Source: Actinobacteria bacterium UBA2184
GTDB taxonomy: Bacteria > Actinomycetota > Coriobacteriia > Anaerosomatales > Anaerosomataceae
Length of the DNA stretch: 28,553 bases
Direction: 5' to 3'
NCBI GenBank assembly: GCA_002328745.1
Contig: DCVQ01000019.1
Location: 1 to 28,553 of the forward strand
Part shown: piece after piece, positions 15,261-24,668 of the stretch
Layout of the letters: each line of letters starts with the position of its first letter
How positions within the stretch are numbered: position 1 is the stretch's first letter
The notes under the pieces: generated by a model
What the model was told of the DNA's origin: nothing
Seen by the model: only the letters and a program-made list of their open reading frames with translations
Database searches by the model: none
Program-made: the position numbers and the translations under genes

Positions 15261-16469
15261 TCACTCGTCCTCCTCATCTGCCCTGTTCTGGATATGCCCG
15301 AAGACGATCGCGTCATCTCCGAAGCGGTCGCGGACCGCGTCGATGCTCTCGGCAAGCGAGCGGGAGCGGCCGTGGCCCTCCTCGGGGGTCTCGGCCAGCA
15401 GCTCGAGCTGCCGGGCAGGTTCCCCGAAGTTGGAGACGCCGAACCCGAGAAGCCGGAGGCCCGCACCCGCAGTCCAGGCGCGATGAAGGACGTCGAGGGC
15501 GACGGGCAGGAGGTCGTCTTCGAGATCGGTGTGCACGCCGAGAGTCCGACTCGCGGTCTTCGTGGTGAAGTCCGCGTACCGCAGCTTCACGGTGAGGGTG
15601 CGCGCGGCGAGGCCCTTGTGGCGAAGGCGCACCGCCACCCGCGCGACGAGCTGGCGTAGCGTGCGCTCGACGTCCGTCCTCTCGCGGACGTCCCGGGCGA
15701 AGGTGTGCTCGTTCGACACGGACTTGACCGTGTCGTCGGCGACCACTGCGCGGGGATCGACCCCGGCCGCACGCGCGACGAGGTCGGGACCGCCGGAACC
15801 GAGGAGGCGGACCGCGCTCGTGGCATCGAGCCGCGCGAGCTCGCCGAGCGTATGGATGCCCACGTCGCGCAGGCGTTCTGCGGTGGCCGCGCCGATGCCG
15901 GGCAGGACGGTTGCGGGAAGCACCGCGAGGAAGACGGCCTCGCGGCCGGGACGGACGACCGTGACGCCGTGGGGCTTGTCCCTGTCCGACGCGATCTTGG
16001 CGACCGTCTTCGACGTCCCTACACCGATCGAGCATGAGAGACCGAGCCCGCCGACGCGCCGCTGGATCTCCCGGGCGAGCGCCACCGGGTCTGCCTCAGC
16101 GTACGCACCGGGCGTCACGTCGAGGTACGCCTCGTCGATCGAGACCTGCTGCACCCGCGGCGTCACCGAGCGGAAGATGTCGTGCACTTCGGCCGAAAGC
16201 TCGCGGTAGCGGTCGAACCTCGGGCGCGCCCACACCGCGTCGGGGCACAGGCGGGCCGCCTGGCCCGAAGCCATGGCCGAACGGACGCCGAAAGCGCGCG
16301 CCTCGTAGGAGGCGGCTGACACGACGCCGCGTCCTCCGGGAGCTCCGCCGACGATCACAGGCCGGCCGCGCCACTCGGGGTTGTCGAGCTGCTCGACGGA
16401 CGCGAAGAAGGCGTCCATGTCCACATGCAGGATCGCTCGCGCGTGCCATGTGAGTGGGGGTTCGGCCAT
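15261..16469 (-). CDS. dinB: DNA polymerase IV (Y family)
   Basis: A 402-residue translesion polymerase. Catalytic motifs are intact: HVDMDAFFASVEQLDNP (15-31) with D17 and steric-gate F22, SYEARAFGVRS (54-64), and SIDEAYLDVT (110-119) with D112 and E113. The thumb HhH region (VLPGIGAATAERLRDVGIHTLGEL) and the little-finger domain follow. RQLELLAE near residue 360 could be a sliding-clamp motif. Because the carboxylates are kept, this is a true DinB and not the inactive ImuB of mycobacterial mutasomes. The ATG at 16469 has no good Shine-Dalgarno. A -10-like TACACT (16481-16476) sits 6 nt before it, so the mRNA may be leaderless. It is divergent from nfo, and no LexA box was found in the shared promoter region. 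Confidence 0.95.
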   Translation of the reverse strand: MAEPPLTWHARAILHVDMDAFFASVEQLDNPEWRGRPVIVGGAPGGRGVVSAASYEARAFGVRSAMASGQAARLCPDAVWARPRFDRYRELSAEVHDIFRSVTPRVQQVSIDEAYLDVTPGAYAEADPVALAREIQRRVGGLGLSCSIGVGTSKTVAKIASDRDKPHGVTVVRPGREAVFLAVLPATVLPGIGAATAERLRDVGIHTLGELARLDATSAVRLLGSGGPDLVARAAGVDPRAVVADDTVKSVSNEHTFARDVRERTDVERTLRQLVARVAVRLRHKGLAARTLTVKLRYADFTTKTASRTLGVHTDLEDDLLPVALDVLHRAWTAGAGLRLLGFGVSNFGEPARQLELLAETPEEGHGRSRSLAESIDAVRDRFGDDAIVFGHIQNRADEEDE

Positions 16470-16475
16470 GTTCCG

Positions 16476-16508
16476 AGTGTAGGTCTCCTGCTGGCGCCAG
16501 GGTAGACT
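16476..16508. promoter_or_regulatory. Divergent dinB/nfo promoter region with central palindrome
   Basis: A minus-strand -10 TACACT (16481-16476) serves dinB, and a plus-strand -10 TAGACT (16503-16508) serves nfo. Between them lies a perfect 10-bp palindrome, CTGGCGCCAG (16491-16500). The -35 elements on both sides are poor. A 10-bp palindrome is common by chance; its central position is the only reason to consider a shared operator. Confidence 0.35.
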
Positions 16509-16527
16509 GTCCGTGGGAGGTGGTCGC

Positions 16528-17385
16528 ATGCGCATCGGGGCGCACGTGGGTGTCGCGGGTGGATACGCGGCCGCGGTGGACTACGCGGTCTCCGTGGGGT
16601 GCGAGTGCCTGCAGGTGTTCGCCAAGAGCCCGCGACAGTGGAACGCCAAACCATTCGATCCCGATGCGGCCAGGGCCTTCCGCGACCGCGTCGCCGAACT
16701 CGACGCCGGACCGGTGTTCGTGCACACGTCGTACCTCATCAATCTCGGGAGCTCCGATGACGATCTGTGGCGGAAGTCGTACGAGGCACTTGCCGACGAG
16801 CTCCGCCGCGGGGAGCTGCTCGGCGCGCGCGGTGTGATCACGCACACCGGAACCGCCTACAAGGAGAACCCGGCCTACACCGCGCAGCGCATCGCCGGTG
16901 GCGTGGATAGGGCGTGGGAGCTGGCGGACGTGTCGCGCCCGCGGATACTCCTGGAGAACACGGCGGGAGCCGGCACGACGTTCGGTGACGGCCCGCAGGA
17001 ACTCGGCACGATCCTGGCGTTGCTGGGCGAGTCGGCGGGCTGCGTCGGCGTGTGCCTGGACACGTGTCACGCGCATGCGGCTGGCTGGGACCTCTCGCGT
17101 GCGGATGTCTGGAACGAGCTGGTGACGGCATTCGAGTGGTGCTGCGGGATGCCGATCGAGGCCGTTCATGCGAACGACTGCATGTTCGCGGCAGGCCTCC
17201 ACAAGGACCGGCACGCATGGGTCGGAGACGGCACCATCGGCTACCCGGGCTTCGCCGCCATGTTCGCCGAGGAGCGGCTGCGGGGAGTGCCTGCGATCAT
17301 CGAGATGCCGGGAGACGTCCCCAGGAAGGACGTGGAGAACATCACACGGTTGAAGCGTCTCCGTGACGGGGCCGCGGGATCCTGA
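16528..17385 (+). CDS. nfo: Endonuclease IV (AP endonuclease)
   Basis: Cuts DNA 5' of abasic sites and removes 3'-blocking groups in base excision repair. The 285-residue TIM-barrel protein keeps all nine residues equivalent to the three-zinc site of E. coli Nfo: H66, H106, E143, D178, H181, H214, D227, H229 and E259. They lie in VHTSYLINLG, THTG, LLENTAGAGT, GVCLDTCHAHAAG, VHANDC, KDRHAWVGDG and IIEMPG. GGGAGGTGG (16515-16523) supports the ATG at 16528. The gene is divergent from dinB and convergent with the exonuclease/UvrC-like gene, overlapping it by 44 nt at the 3' ends. It sits within a repair-gene island. Confidence 0.96.
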   Translation: MRIGAHVGVAGGYAAAVDYAVSVGCECLQVFAKSPRQWNAKPFDPDAARAFRDRVAELDAGPVFVHTSYLINLGSSDDDLWRKSYEALADELRRGELLGARGVITHTGTAYKENPAYTAQRIAGGVDRAWELADVSRPRILLENTAGAGTTFGDGPQELGTILALLGESAGCVGVCLDTCHAHAAGWDLSRADVWNELVTAFEWCCGMPIEAVHANDCMFAAGLHKDRHAWVGDGTIGYPGFAAMFAEERLRGVPAIIEMPGDVPRKDVENITRLKRLRDGAAGS

Positions 17386-19024
17386 GCGACCGGCGGACGG
17401 CGGCCGCGACGCGGGCCGCCGAGGCAGGGACGTCGGAGTCGACCACCACGGTGAGGGGCCGGTGTTCCTGGCGGTAGCTGTCGATGATCGCCACGTCGCG
17501 CAGATGGCGGGCGGTCATGCGTCCGGGGCGGGCGACGTGCTCGTTGGCGTTCCGAAGAGCGCGGACCAGTCGGGGGATGTGTGCGCGGCGCGTCACTTCG
17601 TCACGGGTGAAACGCAGGGTGGTGAACCGGCGACCCCGGAGGACCACATGCACGACCGCATGGGCCCCGTCGCCCTCGACCACGACCGACACATCCTCGG
17701 AGGCGGCGCGGTTCGTCACCGCGAGCGCGCAGAGCGTGCGGTCGAGCGCTCTGATCGCGTCACGGGAGGCGATCGCGTCTTCGTAGCGCTCGGTCTCGAC
17801 CGCGCGGTCCCTGGCAAGGCCCAGCCGGGCCCGGAACTGCGCGCCATCGCCCGCGAGGACGCCGAGCGCCGCACGAACGCGACGTGCGTAGGCCTGCAAG
17901 GAGAGGTTGCTGTTCGTGAACGCGGGACACAGGGCCGCGGTACGGGAACCGCAGGGTGCGGAGGCGCACGCGGAGAGGGGCCGGGCGCAGCGGCGGAGCC
18001 GGTAGTGGGTCGCAAGCGCGTCGGCCAGGGTCGCGGCCGCCGACGCGTTCCATAGCGGCCCGATCACGACGCCCGACCGGCGTCTCCGGCGCGTGACGCG
18101 GAACGCGGGCAACGGGTCGCTGTCGTCGAGGTAGAGGAATACCGGCTCGCGCAGCCGATGCTGGTGGTGGTTGTAGGGCGGGCGGTATCGCTCCACCAGG
18201 CGGCTCTCGAGGAGCAGCGCGTCGAGGGGCGATACGCACGGTATGTGGTCGATACGCACGGTCTGCGAGGCTGGCGCCGCGTCCGAGTCGACCGGAGCGT
18301 AGAAGTGGCTGCGCACGCGAGAGCGGAGGTTCTTCGCGCGGCCGATGTAGAGCACGCGGTCCTCGGCGTCCCGGAAGAGGTAGATGCCCGGCACGTCGGG
18401 GAGGTGCGTGGCCAGCGGCAGCTTTCGGGCGAGCGCGCCCTGCGTCGCCACGCCGCAGAAGTCCGCGGTCTCTGCGGCCGTCACGAAGCCCCGCTCCTCG
18501 AGGTCGGCGATCATCGCGATGAGGATCTCGGCGGTAGCCAGTGCATCGGGGAACGCGCGGTGGTTGGGCAGCGTCGTAGTACCGAAGAAAGCCGCAAGCG
18601 AACCCAGGTTGTGCTGCGAGAGTTCGGGGTGAAGGCAGCGGGAGAGGCACAGGGTGTCGAGAACCGGGCGCTGGAAGGGGTGGCCCCAGATGCGCTCGGC
18701 CTCGTAATCGAGGAAGCCCATGTCGAACCGGTGGTTGTGCGCCACAAGCACCGCGTCGAGGGAGAACTCGCGGAACGCCGCCATGACTTCGGCGATGTCG
18801 GGCGCGTCGTCGAGCATGGAGTCGTCGATGCCCGTGAGGTGCCTGATAGTCGGCGGGATGGGCTCGGAGGATCGCACGAGACTCGAGAAGCGGCCGACGA
18901 CCACGCGGTTCTCGATGCGGACCGCACCGATCTCGATGATCGCGTTGCGCCCGGGTCGCGAGCCGGTGGTCTCGATGTCGACCGTGACGAACGGTCCGGT
19001 GCTGAGGAGAACGGTCCCGAGCAT
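17342..19024 (-). CDS. DEDDh exonuclease fused to GIY-YIG/UvrC N-terminal-like region
   Basis: A 560-residue nuclease fusion. Residues 11-180 form a DnaQ-like 3'-5' exonuclease with D16 and E18 (VDIETTG), D101 (HNHRFDMGFLD), H155 and D160 (HRAFPDALAT). Residues 207-290 form a GIY-YIG nuclease with GIYLF (213-217), LYIGRAKNLRSRV (225-237) and the metal glutamate E273 (LLLESRLVERYRPPYN). The remainder resembles UvrC up to a UVR-like helix (ETERYEDAIASRDAIRALD). The RNase H-like endonuclease half of UvrC is absent. This architecture is known in actinobacteria, for example Rv2191, and resembles Cho plus a proofreading-type exonuclease. GGAAGG lies 4 nt before the ATG, and a -10-like TAGCAT lies at 19060-19055. 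A role in excision repair is likely but its substrate is unknown. Confidence 0.9.
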   Translation of the reverse strand: MLGTVLLSTGPFVTVDIETTGSRPGRNAIIEIGAVRIENRVVVGRFSSLVRSSEPIPPTIRHLTGIDDSMLDDAPDIAEVMAAFREFSLDAVLVAHNHRFDMGFLDYEAERIWGHPFQRPVLDTLCLSRCLHPELSQHNLGSLAAFFGTTTLPNHRAFPDALATAEILIAMIADLEERGFVTAAETADFCGVATQGALARKLPLATHLPDVPGIYLFRDAEDRVLYIGRAKNLRSRVRSHFYAPVDSDAAPASQTVRIDHIPCVSPLDALLLESRLVERYRPPYNHHQHRLREPVFLYLDDSDPLPAFRVTRRRRRSGVVIGPLWNASAAATLADALATHYRLRRCARPLSACASAPCGSRTAALCPAFTNSNLSLQAYARRVRAALGVLAGDGAQFRARLGLARDRAVETERYEDAIASRDAIRALDRTLCALAVTNRAASEDVSVVVEGDGAHAVVHVVLRGRRFTTLRFTRDEVTRRAHIPRLVRALRNANEHVARPGRMTARHLRDVAIIDSYRQEHRPLTVVVDSDVPASAARVAAAVRRSLRIPRPRHGDASTV

Positions 19025-19114
19025 ACGCCTTCCGATTACGTGAGGTCGCCTCTCATGCTAGCACGCGTTGGAGGTGCGGATGACGGTTGCCGCGCGGCGG
19101 ACCGCTCCGTAGCA

Positions 19115-19120
19115 TATGAT
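19115..19120 (+). promoter_or_regulatory. Candidate -10 element for the acidic-protein gene
   Basis: TATGAT is a near-consensus -10, 45 nt before the ATG at 19166, in an otherwise GC-rich divergent intergenic region. No -35 hexamer was found at 16-18 nt; a TTGCCG lies 22 nt upstream. The start of transcription would be near 19127. Confidence 0.35.
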
Positions 19121-19165
19121 GTAGACGGCTTTCCATCGTCCCCCGGTGAGAGGTGAGGTGCCCGG

Positions 19166-20422
19166 ATGGCGTTCTTCGCGGTCGAGCGGCGTGCTGGCGA
19201 GGACGTGCTTCGTCTTCCCGTGCCGACGACCTATCCTTCGCGTGATGCGGTCGTGCAAGCGCTCGGCGAGCTTCTGGCGTCGGGAGCCATCCCCGCGGGA
19301 TCGGATCTCTACGTCGTGGATCTCGAGGCGGCGGTCCCGGTGCTCGTTATCCCCGGAGCGGCGCTGCCGGGCGAGGCCCTCGATGTGCCTGCGGCGGTCG
19401 CACCGGTCGCCCCGATCGTCGAAGAGGTCACCGGCGAGGAGATCGGTGCGCTCGATGCGTCGGAGGCTGCGGACGTCTATGCCGCCTGGCCCGAGGCCGC
19501 GGGCCTTCCGTCCGGCGACGAGGAAGCGGAGGCTCCCGACGGGCAGGAGCAGGAGGCGCCGGTCATCGACTGGCAGGGGTCGCTCCAGGACGCGCTGAAG
19601 CGCGCGGCGAGCTCGCTCGAGTCCGAGGGCATCGTGCCGCCGGTCCCCGTAGAGGCCGAGAGGCCGCACGCGCAGATCGCCGAGCCGATGGGCGTCGCGA
19701 CGGATGCCGGGGCCGCGGCGGGAGAGTCTTCGGACGAGGCGGCGTGGCCGTGGGCGAACGTAGATGCGGTCGCGGCCGAAGATGTCGTGGGCGACACGGA
19801 TGATGAGGACGAGCCCGCGACGCCTGTGTTGGCGGAGTCGACCGATGAGAGCGCCGATGACGACCAGACAGAGGGGATTCCGTCGGTCGATGAGATCCTC
19901 GCGGAGATCGACGAAGACGAGCCAGTGGCACTGACCTACCGCGAGCCCGGTGCGGACCTGCCCGCGTACGAGCAGCCGGAACGGGTCGATTCGGTCCTGA
20001 TCCACACCGCGCCCGCCGAAGGGGAGGACGCTTTCCTGCCCTCGCCGGTGATCCTGGGCGACTACGGCGACCCGGACGGCGATGCGAGCGAGGCGGAGGT
20101 TGCCGCCGAGGTCGCCGCGCTCATCGGCGCCGGTGGGGAGGATGAGGACGGCCTCGAGTATGTCGCGCCTGGCGAGACCCACGTGGCCGAGGCGCTGGAA
20201 GAGGAATCCGGGGCCGACACCATCCAGCCGGGTGACGAGCGCGAGGAAGAGGCGCTCGAAGAGGCGCCGGCGCAAGACGCGCAGGTGGAAGGCTATGCCG
20301 GTGACGGCGGGCTCGACATGAGCGAGTACACCTGCAACGACTGCGTGTACGCCAACACGTGCCCGAAAGTCGGGCAGGTCACGCCCGCCGAGTGCGTGTC
20401 GTTCCAGTGGAAGTCAGCCTGA
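19166..20422 (+). CDS. Unknown highly acidic protein with C-terminal four-cysteine motif
   Basis: A 418-residue protein of unknown function. It has three parts. Residues 1-75 look folded, with strands such as DLYVVDLEAAVPVLVIPG. Residues 76-385 are extremely rich in Glu, Asp, Ala and Pro with few hydrophobic runs, so probably disordered, with one possibly ordered patch (SVDEILAEIDEDEPVALTYR). The last 30 residues form a compact motif C390-x2-C393-x5-C399-x10-C410 followed by SFQWKSA, a plausible zinc or iron-sulfur site. There is no signal peptide or membrane segment. GAGGTGAGG lies ahead of the ATG. The codon use is normal for this genome, with no sign of recent transfer. The next gene, a metal chelatase subunit, is co-directional 74 nt downstream, but a strong hairpin separates the two. 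Confidence 0.8.
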   Translation: MAFFAVERRAGEDVLRLPVPTTYPSRDAVVQALGELLASGAIPAGSDLYVVDLEAAVPVLVIPGAALPGEALDVPAAVAPVAPIVEEVTGEEIGALDASEAADVYAAWPEAAGLPSGDEEAEAPDGQEQEAPVIDWQGSLQDALKRAASSLESEGIVPPVPVEAERPHAQIAEPMGVATDAGAAAGESSDEAAWPWANVDAVAAEDVVGDTDDEDEPATPVLAESTDESADDDQTEGIPSVDEILAEIDEDEPVALTYREPGADLPAYEQPERVDSVLIHTAPAEGEDAFLPSPVILGDYGDPDGDASEAEVAAEVAALIGAGGEDEDGLEYVAPGETHVAEALEEESGADTIQPGDEREEEALEEAPAQDAQVEGYAGDGGLDMSEYTCNDCVYANTCPKVGQVTPAECVSFQWKSA

Positions 20423-20437
20423 CCACAATCTATAGGT

Positions 20438-20485
20438 GACAGATGCGGCCCGCCTACACTATATTGTAGGCGGGCCGCATCTGTC
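20438..20485 (+). repeat. Perfect 21-bp inverted repeat (hairpin) upstream of the chelatase gene
   Basis: The left arm 20438-20458 and right arm 20465-20485 are exact reverse complements over 21 bp, with a 6-nt loop CTATAT. The arms are GC-rich in the middle (GCGGCCCGCC). The right arm ends 1 nt before GGAGGG (20487-20492), the ribosome binding site of the gene starting at 20497. No T-run follows on the plus strand; on the minus strand the arm is followed by CTATAG. It may be a terminator for the acidic-protein gene, a translation-blocking hairpin, or an operator. Confidence 0.9.
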
Positions 20486-20496
20486 TGGAGGGCTGG

Positions 20497-22455
20497 ATGT
20501 CGCGCGAGGAGTGTACGACGTACCCGTTCAGCGCCATCGTCGGACAAGACGCGCTGAAGATCGCGCTTCTCATCAACGCGGTGGACCCGCGCGTCGGCGG
20601 GGTCCTGATTCGCGGCCACAAGGGAACGGCCAAGTCGACCGCGGTACGCGCCCTGAGCCCGCTCCTGCCGGAGATCGACGTCGTCGAGGACTGCCGGTTC
20701 GGATGCGACCCGGTATCCATCCCGGCGCTGTGCGATGAGTGCCGCGAGCGGCGCTCGGCGGGACCGCTGCCGCGCGTGCGGCGGCGCCCGAGACTCGTTG
20801 ATCTCCCTGTGTCCGCAACGGAGGACCGCGTCGTCGGCACGCTCGACCTCGAGGAGGCCCTCAAGCGTGGCGAGCGCCGCTTCGAGCCGGGCCTTCTGGC
20901 AGACGCGAACAGGGGCCTGCTCTACGTCGACGAGGTGAACCTGCTCGACGACCACCTGGTGGACACCCTCCTTGATTCGGCTGCCAGCGGTGTGAACGTC
21001 GTCGAACGTGAGGGCATCCGATACCAGCATCCGGCCCGGTTCGTCCTGGTCGGCACGATGAACCCCGAGGAGGGCGACCTCCGTCCACAGTTGCTCGACC
21101 GGTTCGGTCTGTGCGTGGACGTGGAAGGCATCGCGGATCCGGGCGATCGCGTGGAGGTCCTGAAGCGGAGGCGCGGGTTCGAGGACGATCCGGACGGCTT
21201 CGCCCGGGAGTGGCGTGGCGAGCAGACCGCGCTCGGCGAGCGCATCCGGGTCGCGATGCGCAGTCTCCCTGATATCGCGCTCGATGACGATCTGCTCTTC
21301 ATGATCGCCTCCGTGTGTGTGGCGATGGGGGTGGAGGGCCACCGCGCCGACCTGGTCATGGGCCGTGCGGCCGCGGCATACGCGGTCCTCAACGGAGCCC
21401 GCGAGGTCACCGCGGCCGACGTGCGCGCGGTCGCCCCTATGGTGCTTGCGCATCGCATGCGCAAGACGCCGTTCGAGGACAAGTCGTTCGACGAGAAGCG
21501 CCTGGAGCAGCTTCTTGCGTCCGCGGGTGGTGGCGATGGTGAAGACGCGCCGCCCGAGTCCAGCGGCGACGGCGGCGAGGGCGCGGCGGCGATCGCGAGC
21601 GTGCCGGTGGAGCCGGTGAGCGGCGACGGCGGAGTGTCCGCCGACGTGACCGCCGAGCTGATCGCGGGCATGGATCGCATGCGGCGCTCGCAGGCCGGGC
21701 GCCGCCAGGAGACGCGAACGGACGATCGCACGGGACGCTACGTGAAGGCGGAGCCTGCCAGGCCGGGAGCGCCGGTGGATCTCGCGCTGGACGCGACGAT
21801 CCGCGCCGCGGCCCCGCATCAGGTCGGTCGCGAGGGCGATCTGGCCATCAACATCCGCCCCGGCGACGTGCAGACCAAGGTCCGGAAGCGGCGCGTGGGC
21901 GCGTCGATCGTGTTCTGCGTGGATGCGAGCGGGTCCATGGGTGCGGCCAATCGGATGGAGGCCGCGAAAGCCGCGGTGATCGATCTCCTCGTCGACGCGT
22001 ACCAGCGTCGCGACAGGGTCGGACTCGTCGCGTTCCGGGGCGAGAAGGCCGAAGTGGTGCTGCAGCCGACCGCAAGCGTCGAGCTCGCGCAGCTGAAGCT
22101 CAAAGACCTGCCGACCGGCGGGGCTACTCCGATCGCGCACGGCATCATGACGGCGCTCGACGTACTGTCGGGTGAGACGCGCCGCGATGACAGCGTGGTC
22201 CCGTGGGTCGTGCTGGTGACCGACGGTCGTGCCAACGTCGGCATCGGCAACGGGTTCGGCAGCGATGACGCCAAGAGCGCCGCCGGGCGGCTGCGGGACG
22301 CCGGCGTGCACACGCTCGTGGTCGACACCTCGGGTCCGGGCGCCGGTGCGGCAGCGCGGGAGATCGCGCGCGCGGCGGGAGGCGAGTACGTGCGGCTGGG
22401 CGCCCCCTCGGGCACCGCATTGGCGGGCGCGGTTCGCGAGAGGCTCACGGCGTAG
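20497..22455 (+). CDS. Fused ChlI-ChlD (BchI-BchD) metal chelatase AAA+/VWA subunit
   Basis: A 652-residue cytosolic protein that would act as the ATPase module of a magnesium- or cobalt-chelatase. Residues 9-345 are the AAA+ domain, with Walker A GHKGTAKST (40-48), Walker B LLYVDEVN, the GTMNPEEG sensor and LLDRFGLCVDV. A cysteine set C66, C70, C79 and C82 lies between Walker A and the next strand. A disordered Gly/Asp/Glu linker (about 350-400) leads to the VWA domain with MIDAS residues D476-A-S478-G-S480, TGGATPI and TDGRAN (D576). In actinobacteria and archaea such fusions usually pair with CobN for cobalt insertion into cobalamin. No CobN, BchH or corrin gene is in the window, so the metal is undecided. 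A hairpin abuts its ribosome binding site. Confidence 0.9.
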   Translation: MSREECTTYPFSAIVGQDALKIALLINAVDPRVGGVLIRGHKGTAKSTAVRALSPLLPEIDVVEDCRFGCDPVSIPALCDECRERRSAGPLPRVRRRPRLVDLPVSATEDRVVGTLDLEEALKRGERRFEPGLLADANRGLLYVDEVNLLDDHLVDTLLDSAASGVNVVEREGIRYQHPARFVLVGTMNPEEGDLRPQLLDRFGLCVDVEGIADPGDRVEVLKRRRGFEDDPDGFAREWRGEQTALGERIRVAMRSLPDIALDDDLLFMIASVCVAMGVEGHRADLVMGRAAAAYAVLNGAREVTAADVRAVAPMVLAHRMRKTPFEDKSFDEKRLEQLLASAGGGDGEDAPPESSGDGGEGAAAIASVPVEPVSGDGGVSADVTAELIAGMDRMRRSQAGRRQETRTDDRTGRYVKAEPARPGAPVDLALDATIRAAAPHQVGREGDLAINIRPGDVQTKVRKRRVGASIVFCVDASGSMGAANRMEAAKAAVIDLLVDAYQRRDRVGLVAFRGEKAEVVLQPTASVELAQLKLKDLPTGGATPIAHGIMTALDVLSGETRRDDSVVPWVVLVTDGRANVGIGNGFGSDDAKSAAGRLRDAGVHTLVVDTSGPGAGAAAREIARAAGGEYVRLGAPSGTALAGAVRERLTA

Positions 22456-22502
22456 AGGATCGGCCGCGTGCCTGGACGGGCGGCGGATCCCGGCGTCGAG
22501 GT

Positions 22503-22846
22503 GGGAGTGGGCCTGTAAGCCGGATTCTGTCGCGTGCGACCATCTATCTGGGACCGCCGTCGCCGACGGCCTCAAGCGGGCGTACCCGAGCGATGGCCGG
22601 GCCAGCCGTAACCGCTCCTATTTGCCCTTGCTCCGGGTGGGGTTTGCCAAGCCGCCACGTTACCGTGACGCTGGTGCGCTCTTACCGCACCGTTTCAGCT
22701 CTCCTCGGAAGTCGCCTCCCGGGGGTCTTCTTTTCTGTGGCACTGATCCGTCGGCTCGCGCCGCCCTGCCGTTAGCAGGCACCCTGCCCTGCGGAGTCCG
22801 GACTTTCCTCACATCCGAAGATGCGCGGCCGCCCGGCCCACTCCCG
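22503..22846 (-). ncRNA. rnpB: RNase P RNA, bacterial type A
   Basis: Read on the minus strand, the 5' part contains GAGGAAAGTCCGGAC and the 3' part contains CCCAGATAGATGG and ACAGAATCCGGCTTA, the most conserved elements of bacterial RNase P RNA. GCAGGGTGCCTGCTAACGGC lies between them. The terminal helix P1 is a perfect 11-bp pairing between 22845-22835 and 22513-22503 (GGGAGTGGGCC with GGCCCACTCCC). A -10 TAGAAT (22858-22853) places the RNA start near 22846; no clear -35 was found. The length of about 344 nt fits. The RNA processes tRNA 5' ends together with RnpA. It lies downstream of glnS on the same strand but has its own -10, and is convergent with the chelatase gene. Confidence 0.97.
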
Positions 22847-22879
22847 TCCGTCATTCTAGCAGGTCAGAAGCGGTCGGGC

Positions 22880-24580
<1,701 letters not shown>

Positions 24581-24668
24581 GGTCGCCGAGAATAGCACAA
24601 GCGCAGGCGCGGATGCGCGGGGAGGGGCCCGCGGCGGGGCGCGGCGATTCCGGCCGTGGAGGGTAGCA

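Noticed and set aside
20293..22575. 760-codon minus-strand frame opposite the chelatase gene
   Set aside because: Shadow frame with no recognisable motifs; the plus-strand AAA+/VWA protein is certain.
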